DNA of 64,000 nt from Cryptomeria japonica (taxonomy: Eukaryota; Streptophyta; Pinopsida; Cupressales; Cupressaceae): assembly GCF_030272615.1 (NCBI RefSeq), contig NC_081413.1:143690476-143754475 (forward strand), written 5' to 3'. The notes beneath the pieces were generated by a model. That model made no database searches and was not told the DNA's origin. It worked only from the letters and a program-made list of their open reading frames with translations. Each line of letters starts with the position of its first letter. Within the stretch, counting starts at the first letter, position 1. A program made the translations under genes and the position numbers. Positions 23,004 through 35,380 of this stretch are shown one piece after another.

Positions 23004-25070
23004 AGAATACCCAATGTTTGCAACAAGTCGATGGTTTGCTCTTGTCCTTCTGTGTTGTCCATGGGACTGAAGTGTGCAAGTGTCACCCCTGCTCGAGGTG
23101 CAATTCTGGTAGGTGGAGGTGATGCATCTACATCCACCATTACTTGCGCAGTTTCTGCCTCTATCAATGTCTGTATTGCCGCCTGAACTGCTATTTCCAT
23201 CGATGGTGCCAAGTCTTTGATTTCTCCAACTGGCGTTTGAGGTGCTGAAGTGTCATGACCCGCCACTGTTCTTGATAGTGGTGTCAAAACTGCCAATTGG
23301 TGGGCATGAGTTTCGCCTACTGCTTTGACGAATGGTGTGTGTACTGCTCCCTGCATGCCTACAACTTCCCCTACCACCTCCACCTCATCGTCTTCTACAA
23401 CCTCAACTACCACCTTGAAGGTGTCCTTCGTGCTCTCCCCTTTCAATGATGATGCCTCCAGCGTGTCCTCATCATTGGCTTCACTCTCGACACGTTCCAA
23501 TTGGTGTACCTCCTGCTGCCGCTTCTTCTTGAGGGGTTGGTCCCTGCCCACTATCATTGTATTGAGATGCATCCATTAGAAGATTGGCGGGTTGTACGGT
23601 TCCACTCTTGGAAGTGGTTGCAAATGGCCTCTCTTTTCCTCCGGCATCTCCGTGCATATTGCCTCCAAGAAAAGTCCAATGGTGTGATGAGACATGTAAA
23701 ATGCTTTGTTCTGGAGCCCAAGGAAATCCCTAATCCTATCAGAGAGGAAAATTGCCCAATTGCATGCGGTGCCATTCCTCAACCCATTCATTAGATATAA
23801 CATCCATACGATAAAATTAGACGCCCTACTGGCACTTGTGAGTCGGCTTTTAATGAAATCCATTATACATTTCCACTCTGAATTTGCAAGGAAAGTTTTC
23901 TTCACCCCTCAGTTGCTGCCATACTTCCAGATGCTATCTAGTTCTTCCTGCAACAAGTCACCACGACATACTAAATCAAGCAGTTTCTTCTTCTGTTCCA
24001 TCGATAGCTTCCGCTTGGCCATGTTGTTTCCCTTCGAGGGTATCCCAAAAACTCGAGCAAATTCCATGGCCGAGAAAGATATGGTGATAGTGCAACCCTA
24101 GAATTTTATTGTCAACTTATGTGAATATCTGTCATAACCTACCACCATAGCTTTCAGTATGGGGTCGAATTCTCGAATGTCGAATACTGGCATTTGAATG
24201 ATTTTATCTACGTTGGCCCATCTGAGGCTTGTTTTCACCAGGTTGTCCATTTCTTGTCACCATGTGCGACAATCACTACCACTCAGCTCTTCCCATGCCA
24301 GGGTATGCACTGTGAATGGATCATCCTTCTACACACGGGGTTGGGTCTTTTTGCTTTCGCTGCTGCTTGTTGTCACCATGGCCCGTGACTATGAAGATTG
24401 TCTCTTATTTCTATCTCTAGGGTTTCCAAAGCTAACCTTTACCATCCTACAGTTAATTTTTAAATGTGGTAGAGTGCGCTTTTGTTTGGCCATGCTTTTG
24501 TACAACTTCCTAGCTGCCAAGTGTGCACTACTTCGTCCTATAAGGAGACTATTTTTCCAACCGTTTTCCTATTCTCCTTGGCCGGATGGTTTCTTCTCCA
24601 ACCTGTATGGACTTCTACTGTATGAACATGCTTCTACCTCATGATGTCTGTATAGGTATTCCTTTTGTTGTCTGTACAAAAATTCTTCTGATTGCTAGCC
24701 GTATGGTCTATTGGTATGCTATCCGTTTGGAAATTCCTTGGGCAGTTGGGCATATGGGCTACCTTCTTCTGATGTCCGTACTGCATCGTGATTATGTTGG
24801 GTGCTTCCGTATATAATAACCTCTTGTCCAACATACAGGTTTTTGTTACTGTACAAAATGATCTCGTATAGATGCTTGTCTCCTTTCGTTGGCGTGTCCC
24901 TGTTGCATACGGATATTGTATGGGGTAGTTGGTGTATGGTTGTGACTAGATTGAATGATCTTGTACAATGCAAAATTCCCTCTCCAAATTCCAACCTCCC
25001 CGACGTGAATTCCATACGGCATATGGATGAGCTTTGCCTCCCAATTGATGTGAATTCCGTACAACATACG
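23004..25070 (-). other. Gypsy internal sequence upstream of aORF
   Basis: 23004-24383 holds the N-terminal half of the aORF. 24390-25070 is non-coding, contains repeated CCGTA/GTACGG-like words, and continues at 29469-29713 after the nested element. No integrase can be read. Confidence 0.5.
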
Positions 25071-25938
25071 TGTTGTCATTTTATGACATCCTTGGTCTAT
25101 CAGTGATAACAGATTAGAGATATGTTCCATGGACCAGCGCTACCCCAGTTGATAAAGGACAAAACCAATGGAATCATGACATGTTAAGTGTGGTCTTGTT
25201 AGGAGGTGGAGTTTCCTAGCCTTTTCCTCCTTGAACTCAAAATCTTGGAATTCCCAGTTCCCAAGCCTTTTCCTCCTTGAACCCAGAATCCCGAAATTCC
25301 TAGTTCCCAAGCCTTTTCCTCCTTGGACCCAAAATCTCGGAATTCCCAGTTCCCAAGACTTTTCCTTGAACCTAGAGTCCCGAAATTCCCAGTTCCCAAG
25401 CCTTTTCCTCCTTGAACCCGGAATCTTGAAATTCCCAGTTTCCAAGCCTTTTCCTCCTTGAACTCGGAATCCTGGAATTCCTAGGTTTCTGACTCCTCTC
25501 CCCTTGCAGCATGGCCCGACGTTCAACTTCCGATGACTTGCGACACTTCTAGATGACATGATTAACACTCAAGGCTCTTAATGCTCCACCAACCCCTGTG
25601 ACTTGTCTACTTTCATTCATAGAGCGACAAGGGCGCATTTAATGCTTTTTGCAGGGTTGTCATCAAGTGCTGTCCAAGGCCATGGTTATTTATGGTTATT
25701 TGATGGCCTTCATGTCAAGTCTACATGCTTTGACTTTTGAATGTTAGGCAATCTACCTTCTAGAAGTACTTTTCTTCTTGGGATTGCTTTGTCAGGGTAT
25801 GGCCAGGTTGTTTGCATACACATCATGTCAGGTTTGTGTACCTCCCTGCCTTCCTTGACTGACATTCCTCTGTGCACACCAAGGTCAACGCTTCTTCTCC
25901 TTGATCATTGGTGTCTCCTCTGCGACTAGTATGCTATG
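25071..25938 (+). repeat. Truncated 5' LTR of family E
   Basis: It starts TGTTGTCATTTTATGACATC and matches 27904-28795 along its length, including the 46-bp minisatellite. It stops at the TGTTGATGCG start of the next unit. Confidence 0.85.
25217..25490 (+). repeat. 46-bp minisatellite in the LTR
   Basis: About six tandem copies of a 46-bp unit that contains CCTTTTCCTCCTTGAACC and GGAATTCCCAGTTCCC. One copy is shortened. The same array is found at 28045-28330. Confidence 0.85.
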
Positions 25939-27167
25939 TGTTGATGCGTGAAATATTGTATGGCTACTCTTTTGGTCAACACAAAATAGAATGCTAAGTA
26001 TCTTATCCTCTCTTGTATAAGGATATCCCTAATGTTGTTTAAAATGATCAAAGGGGACAACCTCAAGGTTCCAATTGTCAGGTCTTGATGGCTTAGGACA
26101 ACTCAACAATTGATGTGTTTTGTTGGTAAACACAAGGGGGACTTATGAATGCAACAAGCTGGTCTGCATCTGGCAATGCCTTGAATCTCAAGCTAGGAAA
26201 ATAAATGCAAAAGGAATAGGGTTTAGGGATCCGATGGACAATTATGGTAATGATTAGTGTTGTGGGTAGACAAATTTCAAAAAACTAATTCTTGTTTTCC
26301 TAGAGACACCTTCACAGCTTCACAAGAACAGTGCAAGCTTCAAGGAAATGAAGGATTTTCAGACTACAGGTACTTATTCAGGCACCCAATTTTGGCGCAT
26401 CCTAAGATAGACACCTACAGTTAAAATAAGCACAATAAAAGGGTTTAGACTAACCATACACGGTGGCTTACAATCAACAAGCCCTCAATGGTATGAACCC
26501 GAAATCTCATCAAATACCCTCACACTTCACCATCAAAATCATTGAACATTAACTAGCTAATCTGATGAAAAGAAACCATGCAAACAAAAGAAAACAAAAA
26601 CAACAAACACCATACTTCAATGTTCATATATTTGTTTCAACTGCCATTACAACAATTTCTGCTCAGCAATCCTATTCTACTCCTAATCTGTTAACTACTA
26701 AAACATCTAACTATCTAAACTACTAGAATCTTCTAACCATCTAACCCTTTACAAAAGAGAGGCACTGGCCTTTTATAGGTTTTACAGTTTGAATCGATGG
26801 CCAGGATTGAAGCCATCCAAAGGCTGCAATTTGCCTTCTAGAAGCCTGCCAACTTTAGCCCATACCTAGTAATTTCCATAACTGCCACTTCCAGCCACTT
26901 TCTCAGCAACCGACAATTGTTTGACATCAACTTTGCAAATCGGGTAGCTGAGGAATAACTGACCTGTGTCCCTTTTGTTTTAAATACATTATTGGGACCC
27001 ACAGGTAGTTATGTTACATTAAACCAATTCAGTTTTTACAAATAAACTGATTTTCTGTCAATTCCAGTTGTGCATTTTCTGAGTATGCATACTTCTATGG
27101 CATTTTTGTGTGTCTGGTTTTAGATATTTTTGAATGTTTTGTTGATGCCCTCCAGAAACTCACAACA
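25939..27167 (-). repeat. LTR related to units D1/D2, normal size
   Basis: The left end TGTTGATGCG and its first 230 bp match the left end of D1 (14503-14740), for example GGACAACCTCAAGGTT and AACACAAGGGGGACTTA. A minus-strand TATAAAAGG lies near 26775. The right end is probably CTCACAACA (27167), but flanks CTATG and ACATC do not match, so that limit is uncertain. Confidence 0.55.
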
Positions 27168-27411
27168 ACATCACTTTGGTCTTGATGTGCTGTGGTTGTA
27201 TCTTTCATTTGGTCGAATGTCATGTCCTTCGTTGGTTTTGTTTTGCGTTCAGCCTTGCAACATGTTCTTCATCGACATCGCTCTGTGGTCACCATTTTGA
27301 TCTTGCTTGCAAACGATTGATTTAGCTTAAATTAATCCTCATGGACTAAATAATCATAGGAAATATTAAATATTAAATGATCCCCCAGGTGTACAAAATT
27401 TTCAACCAACA

Positions 27412-27672
27412 ATGTTTGAGGCTCATCAAGAGCAGGTCAAAAGAAGTTTTGACAAAAAGGCTACTAATAGGGTCTTCAAAGAGGGAGATCCAGTTCTCAA
27501 GTGGGGCTCAAACAGAGCCAAAACCAGACGACACTCCAAATTCTATGCTATCTGGAGTGGTCCGTATGTCATCACCAGTTGCAAGGAGGCCAATGCATTT
27601 CATTTCTCTAGGTTTGATGGTGAGGTTCTCTCAATCCTAGTGAATGGGATTCATCTCAAGCCTTGCTTCTAA
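27412..27672 (+). pseudogene. Gypsy integrase C-terminal remnant
   Basis: About 87 codons to a TAA at 27670-27672. They contain FDKKATNRVFKEGDPVLKW and then FYAIWSGPYVI, the typical GPY-type module after the integrase core in Gypsy elements. The upstream core is missing. It belongs to family E and lies 230 bp before its 3' LTR. Confidence 0.75.
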
Positions 27673-27903
27673 GGAGGGTCTTGATGACAATGTAAATATT
27701 ATATCAAAGGTTGTTTTTCCTTCATAAGTGCTATTGCACCCGCTACATTCTCCTTAAGAGAATGTATTCTCTAGTTTCTAGCTTCCCTCCAAGTGTTGGC
27801 ACGCACATGTTTTGGGTCCTTCTAGTGACTCAGTGCCCAATGGATGCTTAAGGCTTCTAGATTTCATGCTTGGTAGGCAAGCATCCCACAAAGGTCGCCT
27901 AAA

Positions 27904-29468
27904 TGTTGTCATTTTATGACATCCTTGGTCCATCAGCAAGAACCAATTAGAGATGTTTCATGAACCAGCGTTGCCTTGGTTGATCAAGGACAAAACCAAT
28001 GGAATCATGAAATGTTAAGTTTGGTCTTATCAGGAGGCGGAGTTTCCAAGCCTTTTCCTCCTTGAACCCAAAATCCTGGAATTCCAAGTTTCCAATCCTT
28101 TTCCTCCTTGAACCCGGAATCTCAGAATTCCTAGTTCCAAAGCCTTTTCCTCTTTGAACCCGAAATCTTGGAATTCCCTGTTCCCAAGCCTTTTCCTCCT
28201 TGAACCCGAAATCCTAGAATTCCCAGTTCCCAAGCCTTTTCATCCTTGAACTCGGAATCCCAAAATTCCCAATTCCCAAGCCTTTTCCTAATTGAACTCA
28301 AAATCTTGGAATTCCCAAGTTCCTGAATACCAGAATTCCTAGGTTTCTGACTCCTCTCCCCTTGCAGTAGGGCTCAACGTGTGACTTCCGACGACACTTT
28401 CAGATGACGTGATCAACACTCAAGGCTCTTAATGGTCCACCAACCCTTGCGATTTGTTTACATTCATTCATGGAGCTACAAGGGCACATTTAACGCTTTT
28501 TGTAGGGTTGCCATCAAGTGGAGTCAAGAGCCATGCTTATTTATGGTTACTTAATGGCCTTTATGTCAGGTCTATGTGCTCTGACTTTGGAATGTCAAGC
28601 AATCCACCTTCTAGAAGTACTTTTCTTCTTGGGAATGCTTTGTTAGGGTATGGCCAAGTTGCTTGCATACACACCATGTCAGGTCTGTGCACCTCCCTGC
28701 CTTCCTTGATTGACATTCCTCTATGCACGCTAGGGTTAAGGTTTCTTCTTCTTGACCATTGGTGACCATTGGTCTCTCCTCTACGACCAGTTTGCTATAT
28801 ATAAGCTATTAAGCCTCATTGTAAAGGGCTCTCTCCCTGTTGGCTTGAGCTGCTCTTTGCTCTTTCACCTCTCTTAAAGATTTGTATATTTTCTTGCATT
28901 TATGCAATTGTAAGTTTGGCCATTGGCCTTAGAATGAATTGAAATCATCATTCTTGCCTCTTCAACTTATGCATGTTGTGTATGTTTTCTTACCTTCATT
29001 ATAAGTGTATGTTTTGTGGCTTTCTCTCATGTATATGCTATGTTAACTCGTTTCTAAGTGTGACTTGTGGGAAACCTTTCTCCCCTTTGACATTCAGCAA
29101 ACTCTAACCTCCATAATGCATTTGGTGTCATTCATGCAACTGAAGTTTGCACATATCCAAGGTATTTCGATTGGTTCTTTGTGTCATTTAGTGGTGGGGA
29201 GAGGAACATCTCTTATCTTGGTGCATCACCTCCTTTCATTTAGCATTTTCTTTCTTCTCTTTTCCTCTGCAAGTTGTTAGGATAGGTTTAGAAAATAGAA
29301 TTTGGAGTGTTGAGTTGGTTCGACACCTGCACCTGGATTGAGAAGGAACCCGCCCTTCTTTAGAGATTCAATACCTTTGCGCAAGGTCCCACACTTCTGG
29401 GTTGTTTCCATGTTTCATGAGGTTGCTGAGTTGATAGCTCAACAAGGGTGCAAACTTTTTTGACAACA
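27904..29468 (+). repeat. 3' LTR of family E (1565 bp)
   Basis: Ends TGTTGTCA and TGACAACA are perfect 8-bp inverted matches. It contains the 46-bp minisatellite (28045-28330) and a TATATAAGC box near 28796, giving a plus-strand promoter. Confidence 0.85.
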
Positions 29469-29713
29469 AAATGGACAATGTGTCTCTCTCTGCAAGATTT
29501 GTACGTTGTGCCTGTAAAATCCGTACAATGTGTGCTAGACCTTCCAATGTTCTTTGCTTCCTCCTACTGCTTGAATGAATTGGAATGGCTCGGTGGGAAG
29601 ATTTATAATGACCTTTTGCCTTCAGTGTTAGGGTTAGAAATTGATATCTTATCAGCTTTTTATAAAACACCTTCCTTTTTATTTTATTTAATTTCTCTCC
29701 CCTTAACTTTATT

Positions 29714-31459
29714 TTTTTTGATTAAAATCAGGTTTTGAAGGGACCTGTAACCCTTGACATTATAAAAGCTCCATGAAGTCTTAACCGATAGTTAAGACAA
29801 CAAAGAAAACAACAACTGAACAGCCCCATAACAGAGATAAACCACAAAATATCAAATGGGGCACAAACTAGATAAAGCAAAAAGACAAAAAAAGGAGAAA
29901 ACACAACACAAAAAAGCCAGCAGAAGACCAGCATATAAGCAGCCGAGAACCACCTCTAATCCAGCAATTTGATGGTTTGTTCCATCTCTTTCTCAATCTC
30001 GGTCATAGTTTCAGTGATCTTCTTGAGCTTCTGAAAATTAGGAGGAGGTCCAGCTGCCTTTCTCTTCAACGTACCTGTGGTCCTTTTGCTAGGTCCCGAA
30101 GAAGTGTCCTGTTCAGCATTAGCTTCCACATCCACCACATTCTTCAACTGAAATTGTTCTTCAAAGCTACTAATCATATTTTTAAAGCTCTCCACAGTGG
30201 AACCAAGCACCCCACGTCTATTCTTAACAACATTCTTGATGGATTCCTTAATTTTGGCATTTTCGTTTTCTAGGGCATCCATCTTGGCTTCATAGCCTCT
30301 CTTGAAATTTTCGAAGGCCTCCATCATGGTTTTGAGACAATTAATGACAGAGGCCATCTCCTTCTTAGACCTGGGGGAAACCTCACCCAACACCTGCCCT
30401 TTATCCATCTATTTGACCTTATCTTTAACAATTTCCAGGTTGCTGCTATCAACTCTTTGTTTGAGCTGAATCTCCTTTATCTCATGGAAGAAGGTATCCA
30501 CAGCCCCATCTCTGGCAAGAGCAAGAACATTAGTAACAAATTCCTTCTCAGAGCACAACAAATGCAAAGTGGGTTCAAGAGAGCTCGGGAAGGGCTGACG
30601 TTTCTCAAGATTTTGAGCAGGATAGGACTCGCTAGAAGAAGAGGGGGAAGGGCTTTTACTTTGGCTTCGCAGGTTATCAGGCGAAGCACCAACATTAGCA
30701 GGGGGGAATAAGAGCTGTGAGGGTTTTTAGATTTAGGACTTTTAACAACACTAGCTTTCCCTTTATTTTTAGCCAAAGAGGGCATAAATTCCTCATCCTC
30801 AGACTCAATATTGAAATCATCCTCCAAAGACTGAGAATCCTCCGTCTTAGCAATAACCTCATGGATGGAGGCAGCCAAAAGTGGCATAGCATTCACATGA
30901 TCATAAATAAGAAGTATGAGACCTTCCTGTAACAAGGTTTTTCACAGGATCCTTTATATGATCAGAAATGCTGGCATTTAAGAGCTCACAAGAGAAAAGG
31001 GAAAAGAAATTCTCACCTTATGCTGAAAATGGTTGAGAGCGAAATGGTAGGCAAAGGCACGGGTATACCTCCCATCAAGAGTCACATACTCCATAATCAC
31101 CTTCAGGACAACTCTCCAGATGGACTTTATCTTCAAATTATTGTAATTAGTAGTCCCATTTCTCACTAAATTTCTCTTCTCCTTCTCCTGCTTAGGGAAG
31201 AGTTTAACCGCCTTCTCAAAGAATTTCCCGTCTTTATAGAATTTAGCCCCATCTGTAGAAAGACCAATAGCCTTAGCAATGAGGTCCTCATTGATGGCAA
31301 TGTCTCTACCAAACAATTTGACAGAGCCCTTATTGTAACTTTTGACGAAGTCCTTAGTCACCTTGGCTTTCACCCCATGCAACTTCTCAATGTAGATGGT
31401 AAAGCCGTCTTTCTCCAAGATCCTCCAAATAGTTTATTTGTTTCCCAGAACAGTGCAAT
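29714..31459 (-). mobile_element. Retroposon with 15-bp target duplication and A-tail
   Basis: The same 15 bases, CCCCTTAACTTTATT, flank it at 29699-29713 and 31460-31474. On the minus strand it ends GATTTTAATC followed by a short A run at the left target copy. Long target duplications and a terminal A tract are signs of LINE-type target-primed insertion. It has no LTRs. It carries one decayed coding frame (29956-31418) followed by a 240-bp 3' UTR. Confidence 0.75.
29956..31418 (-). pseudogene. aORF-like protein carried by the retroposon
   Basis: Three pieces in different frames (31418-30978, 30935-30477, 30408-29956) read as one protein with frameshifts. The first has FVKSYNKGSVKLFGRDIAIN, then YTRAFAYHFALNHFQHK. 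The second has LILLIYDHVNAMPLLAASIHE and an acidic stretch. The third is a helical, coiled-coil-like end (MMEAFENFKRGYEAKMDALE) with a basic patch. The layout of a globular part with LFGRDI, then acidic and coiled-coil parts, parallels the Gypsy aORFs. No endonuclease or RT is present, so it was mobilised in trans. It begins without a clear start, so it is probably 5'-truncated. Confidence 0.55.
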
Positions 31460-31831
31460 CCCCTTAACTTTATTATTTCCCTCATTTGTTTTAATTTTTT
31501 AATAAACTCTAGCCCTCTTTTCAATATTCACAACCACCCTTGCTTTTTCTAATTTTAACATTTTTTCCAAAGAGTATTTTCTCCAATATTTTTGTATGCC
31601 AGTTTAAATTTTATTTTCCGTAACATTTTTCGGTAATTTTTGGCGTTTAATTTTCTTGTATTACTTTTTCCTTTCTCGCACGATTGAATTTTTGTCTCAC
31701 GTATGACAATGGCTTTTTTCACCTTTTGTATTTTTTCCCTATTTATTTTCTTCATTGGTCATGCTACTTTTGGTTTTACCAAGTTATCGACTTCTTCTCT
31801 GCACTTTTTATTAGACTTATCCTCATCACAG

Positions 31832-32400
31832 TCAATCTCTACCCTCTGCTTTGTCCCTGTAGGTTCCTCTTAGGATCATATTTTGATTTCCGATGCATAT
31901 CTCCACCAACACGTTCTTGGAGGCATCTTGTAACACTCCTAATGTTCCAACATATTCTAAGTCAAAAACTTTGTCAAGAAGTGGTGTTGGCTGAATCCCC
32001 TTATATCGTCCGTCCACATACCGACCTCCGTACTACTGGTACCATGTTGCTTCCTTCCCGTTGATCTTTAGGGGTTTTATTGGGTTAGAGATGACTTTCC
32101 ACAGAGTTGGAAACTGGTAGGAGCACCACTTTATCAATTCTTTGTTACGACCATCTCTCTTTGCAGTAAATATGTCATCAGACTTTACAATCATCTTCAG
32201 GCATGGGTCGAGGGTTTTATCATACTTTTCTAGGTCAATTTCTTCCTCCCCGTCCTCCTCTGGTTCCTTTCCTTTCGCAGCTTGTTCCTCCTTCTGACTT
32301 GCTTCAGCCTCTTCGTCAATCTCGTAGGCTAGGTAGGTTTGGCTGGTCCCTTCATATGGAGCCTTTCATTTCCAGTGCCCACTAGTTTGAAAATTTCACA
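31832..32400 (-). pseudogene. Retrotransposon-type ORF remnant
   Basis: Minus-strand reading gives EAEASQKEEQAAKGKEPEED, then FTAKRDGRNKELIKWCSYQF, then DGRYKGIQPTPLLDKVFDLE, with single-frame breaks between. I do not recognise a domain. The acidic linker followed by a Trp/Tyr-rich globular part again recalls the aORF type. It could be the upstream part of the 12827-32400 Gypsy or another remnant. Confidence 0.35.
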
Positions 32401-34891
32401 TTTTTAACGTTCATGCTGAAGATGAATAATGAGATTGAGTTTTTTTCCTCATTTTAGATTCATAGTGAGAGAGGTTTGGTGCTTAGGTGTGAGATCTTTA
32501 GATGATTACCATACATGTCTTGAGCCAACCTTATGTAGCTTTAGGATGTTCGTGCAATTGGAGTAGTTTGAGCACATACATTCCACACATGTAGGGTCTC
32601 GTGTGAAAAGACTCAAAAGACATGTGGATACGATTTAAACCCTTTTACAAATACTTATTATTTGAAGCAGTAATAACATTTTCTAGTATTTAAATCAGGT
32701 CTTAAACAACTCGGATTTAATTCACCGTTAACACATTTTCATTGTCATCACATTCTAATCAGTAGCAACAAACAAAAAATATAACTCCTGATCTTTCTAT
32801 TATTACAAATAAAGACTGAGTTACATTCCAATAGTTTGCAACTTTGACAATTACAGCAGCATTAAGCTTTCATTTACATACTCACAGCAACAACCAATTG
32901 AACCAATGCAGTGCAACTGAATTCTATGATCAATGAAGCTTCAATTCGTTCTCTAAATTGAGACCACTCTCTAGCCAAAGCGGATTCATCCTTTGCCTTC
33001 CTAAATCAAGAGGCTTCATCCTTTGACCTCCATGCTCGAACATTGGTTCTCAAATGATTTTTGGATAAGGATTTGATGTAATGTGATAGCTGGTGATCCC
33101 TAAATGGATACACTCACCCTTTATATCCATCACAACAATAACAATTCGGCCACATTGTAAATTGCATCTTTAAATTTGAAAAATGATTATGGGTGTGAAA
33201 GATAATACCTTTGAAAGTTATGGAAACAAAAAAAGGCCAGTGAATGACATTACGACATATGTTGGAGAGTTGGAAAGATAACAAAACCAAAGGCAAAAAT
33301 ATTGGAGTTTGTGGGTTGGAAATACCACAATTCATATCCTCAAGTTGGGACATCAAGATCGAGACAAGAGCATGTTGATAAAGATATGTTCAAAAGCCCA
33401 ACAATTAGAAAGGAAAGAGTGGGGGAAGGATGGAAAGGCATGACTAGATAGAGAAGTCTGAAACTCTGATAGAAAGAAAGGAAAACGAAGCTGGAAGGAA
33501 AGACATACTCAGAAGGGGAGCTCTAACAATCGACTCAACTTGGAAGAATAGACCTCAAAAAGACTCATCATAACACAAGGGAAATAAAAATTACACACAA
33601 CAAAAGCGAAACAATTAATAGAGATAATTTCTACAGATTTAATTTAATAGAAAACAAGACTTGACAAAAAGGTAGAATACATTATCAGTGCAATGATTAT
33701 ATGACCTTGTTTGTGTTTATTACAACATCCACTTTCATCACAAGAAAATCCTAGGCTTTGACTTATCATCAGATTAGTAGAAATTGATCCACAATCAAAG
33801 TGGATCCCCAAGGTTGAGAATCCTATCTTCATTGAGGATGATCTTGCATGGGTTGATTAGGTTAATCTTGAGACAAAGGCAATAGTCATGAAAAAGGAGT
33901 ACACCATGCAAAAGCTCTTAACCTTGAAGAAATTTCTCAATTGACTATGGATGTCACTAATGAGATGTTCCAATGAACGAACATCTTGCCTTTGTAGATA
34001 ATACTAATGATGTAAAACATGCAACTCTTGAATGTCCATGCCTCTAGCTATGTTGTCACCTTGTTCAACAAGGCAATCATAATAATCAATTCATCTTTGA
34101 AGTTAGCCTACAACAACATCTTGAAGCTCTTTTGCCTCTCTAGTGTCAACAAGAATTTCTTTTCCAACTCCTCGCATTCTTCCATCCTACTATTCCACTC
34201 TACTTAAACACAATTCAAGGTTAATCATCCGTCTCCCCAAATAGCTGCAAGCCTAGGATCACTTCAAATAAATCTGCATCAAGTTTGCATACAACTTTGA
34301 TTATCAAAATTTCTAATTTCCATTGTATTTGGATCATAATGATGTACACATGCTAAAATCAGTTCTTGGAATTGAATAGAAACATGAAAGGAGGCCACTT
34401 GTATCAGCCCATTGTCCATCAACCTCTTTACAAATTTACTATCCTCTTTGATTTTATAACCAAGATTCAACTTGAGGATGTGTATGTGCCCTGGCAAGGT
34501 ATCATGAACAAGAGCATACTCATTCACCAAGAGGGATTTAGGTTCTATGATGTGCATTCGAAACTCCATTTTTGAAACAAACCATTTTCAGCCCTGACTG
34601 TTTGAAATTCAAAATTTGTTGTCCCAAAGGTTTGAAAAAGATGAAAAAATTATTTGAAACCCTTGGATAGTAGTATTGCAAAACCCTAGCAGAAAAACTT
34701 GATGCGTGACAAATATAAGGCAATTGTCATAAAACTTGTAATATCCATGGCTGGAAAAACTGGTGTTTAAATATTCTTCAAATTGCCAAGCAACTGCTCT
34801 GAACCCCTTGGGTTTTGACAATAAATAAGCATCAACAAGCTGTAACCCTATACAACAGTATGTGTTTATTTATATCAGAAAATCCTAGTGC
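32401..34891. other. Unassigned intron sequence
   Basis: AT-rich sequence with no ORF above about 100 codons that looks real, no bounded LTR and no RNA gene. It lies between the remnant on the left and the 21-kb Gypsy. Confidence 0.5.
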
Positions 34892-34896
34892 CAAAC

Positions 34897-35191
34897 TGTT
34901 TGCCTCACAGGGTAAACAGAAAGAGTACAGAAGTAATGCAGAAATGAACAATGCAAGTACAAGATGAATATGAGAATAAGCTTTCCATTAATGACTCAGA
35001 ATGCACCCAAAGTCCATAGTATTATCTATCGTAAACATCACATCCTTCAATACTCACAGGTAGTACAATATGTAACAGCCGAAGGGGTGCGACACAACCG
35101 TCGCGACTCCAACTACCTACCCGTCGGCTAACTAACTACTAACAAATAACATTACTACCAAAACATAAGATATACGTATTTCCCGACAACA
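34897..35191 (-). repeat. 3' LTR of the 21-kb Gypsy (295 bp)
   Basis: It begins TGTTTGCCTCACAGGG and ends CCCGACAACA. It matches 55724-56017 with only scattered differences. It is followed by TCAT and the complement of the polypurine tract. Confidence 0.92.
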
Positions 35192-35380
35192 TCATCCCCC
35201 CCAAAAAAGAAGTCGTCTCCGACGACTAACAACAAAAATGGAGACAATGCAACCCATACAAAATATACATCCAAGACAAAACTAAGGAGGGGGCTAAGGA
35301 AGCATCCCTGAAGTAGAAGGCTGAGATGTCGGTGTCTGGGCCGCCAAGAGAGCGCGGAGCTCATAAACCTGCTGAGTACG

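Larger units (their letters stand above)
13119..24383 (-). pseudogene. Extra ORF (aORF) of the minus Gypsy, interrupted
   Basis: The frame starts near 24383 (MVTTSSSESKKTQPR). It continues in pieces to 23009, is cut by the solo LTR at 14152-23003, and its C-terminal coiled-coil-like end continues at 14151-13584. The segment with FARVFGIPSKG, WKCIMDFIKSRLT and FYMSHHTIGLFLEA aligns by eye with the aORF of the 21-kb element (FTKVFGIPSRQG, WRCIMDVIKSRLT, FYMPHYAIGLLLEA). It holds several stops and frame changes. The function is unknown; it may be a retrotransposon accessory protein. Confidence 0.6.
25071..29468 (+). mobile_element. Rearranged plus-strand Gypsy element (family E)
   Basis: A truncated 5' LTR (25071-25938), an inserted LTR (25939 to about 27167), an integrase C-terminal remnant (27412-27672) and a full 3' LTR (27904-29468, ends TGTTGTCA and TGACAACA) are present. 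The rest of the 5' LTR, gag and most of pol are missing. Flanking 5-mers ATACG and AAATG do not match, which fits a rearranged copy. Confidence 0.75.
12827..32400 (-). mobile_element. Remnant of a minus-strand Gypsy element with nested inserts
   Basis: From the 3' LTR (12827-13118) rightwards, the internal pieces are 13119-14151, 23004-25070, 29469-29713 and perhaps 31475-32400, separated by later insertions. The recognisable coding part is the extra ORF (24383 down to 13584), which matches the extra ORF of the 21-kb element. No gag, RT or integrase of this copy is seen, and its right limit is uncertain. Confidence 0.55.

Noticed and set aside
22950-24101. Plus-strand ORFs opposite the aORF
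   Set aside because: They are shadows of the minus-strand aORF, which has recognisable relatives in the window.
25939-27167. A clean solo LTR insertion with target duplication
   Set aside because: The left end is clear, but the flanking 5-mers do not match at any right end I tried, so it is reported only as an LTR with an uncertain right limit.
25217-28330. CRISPR-like array
   Set aside because: The 46-bp units are contiguous with no unique spacers and lie in LTRs of a eukaryotic retrotransposon.
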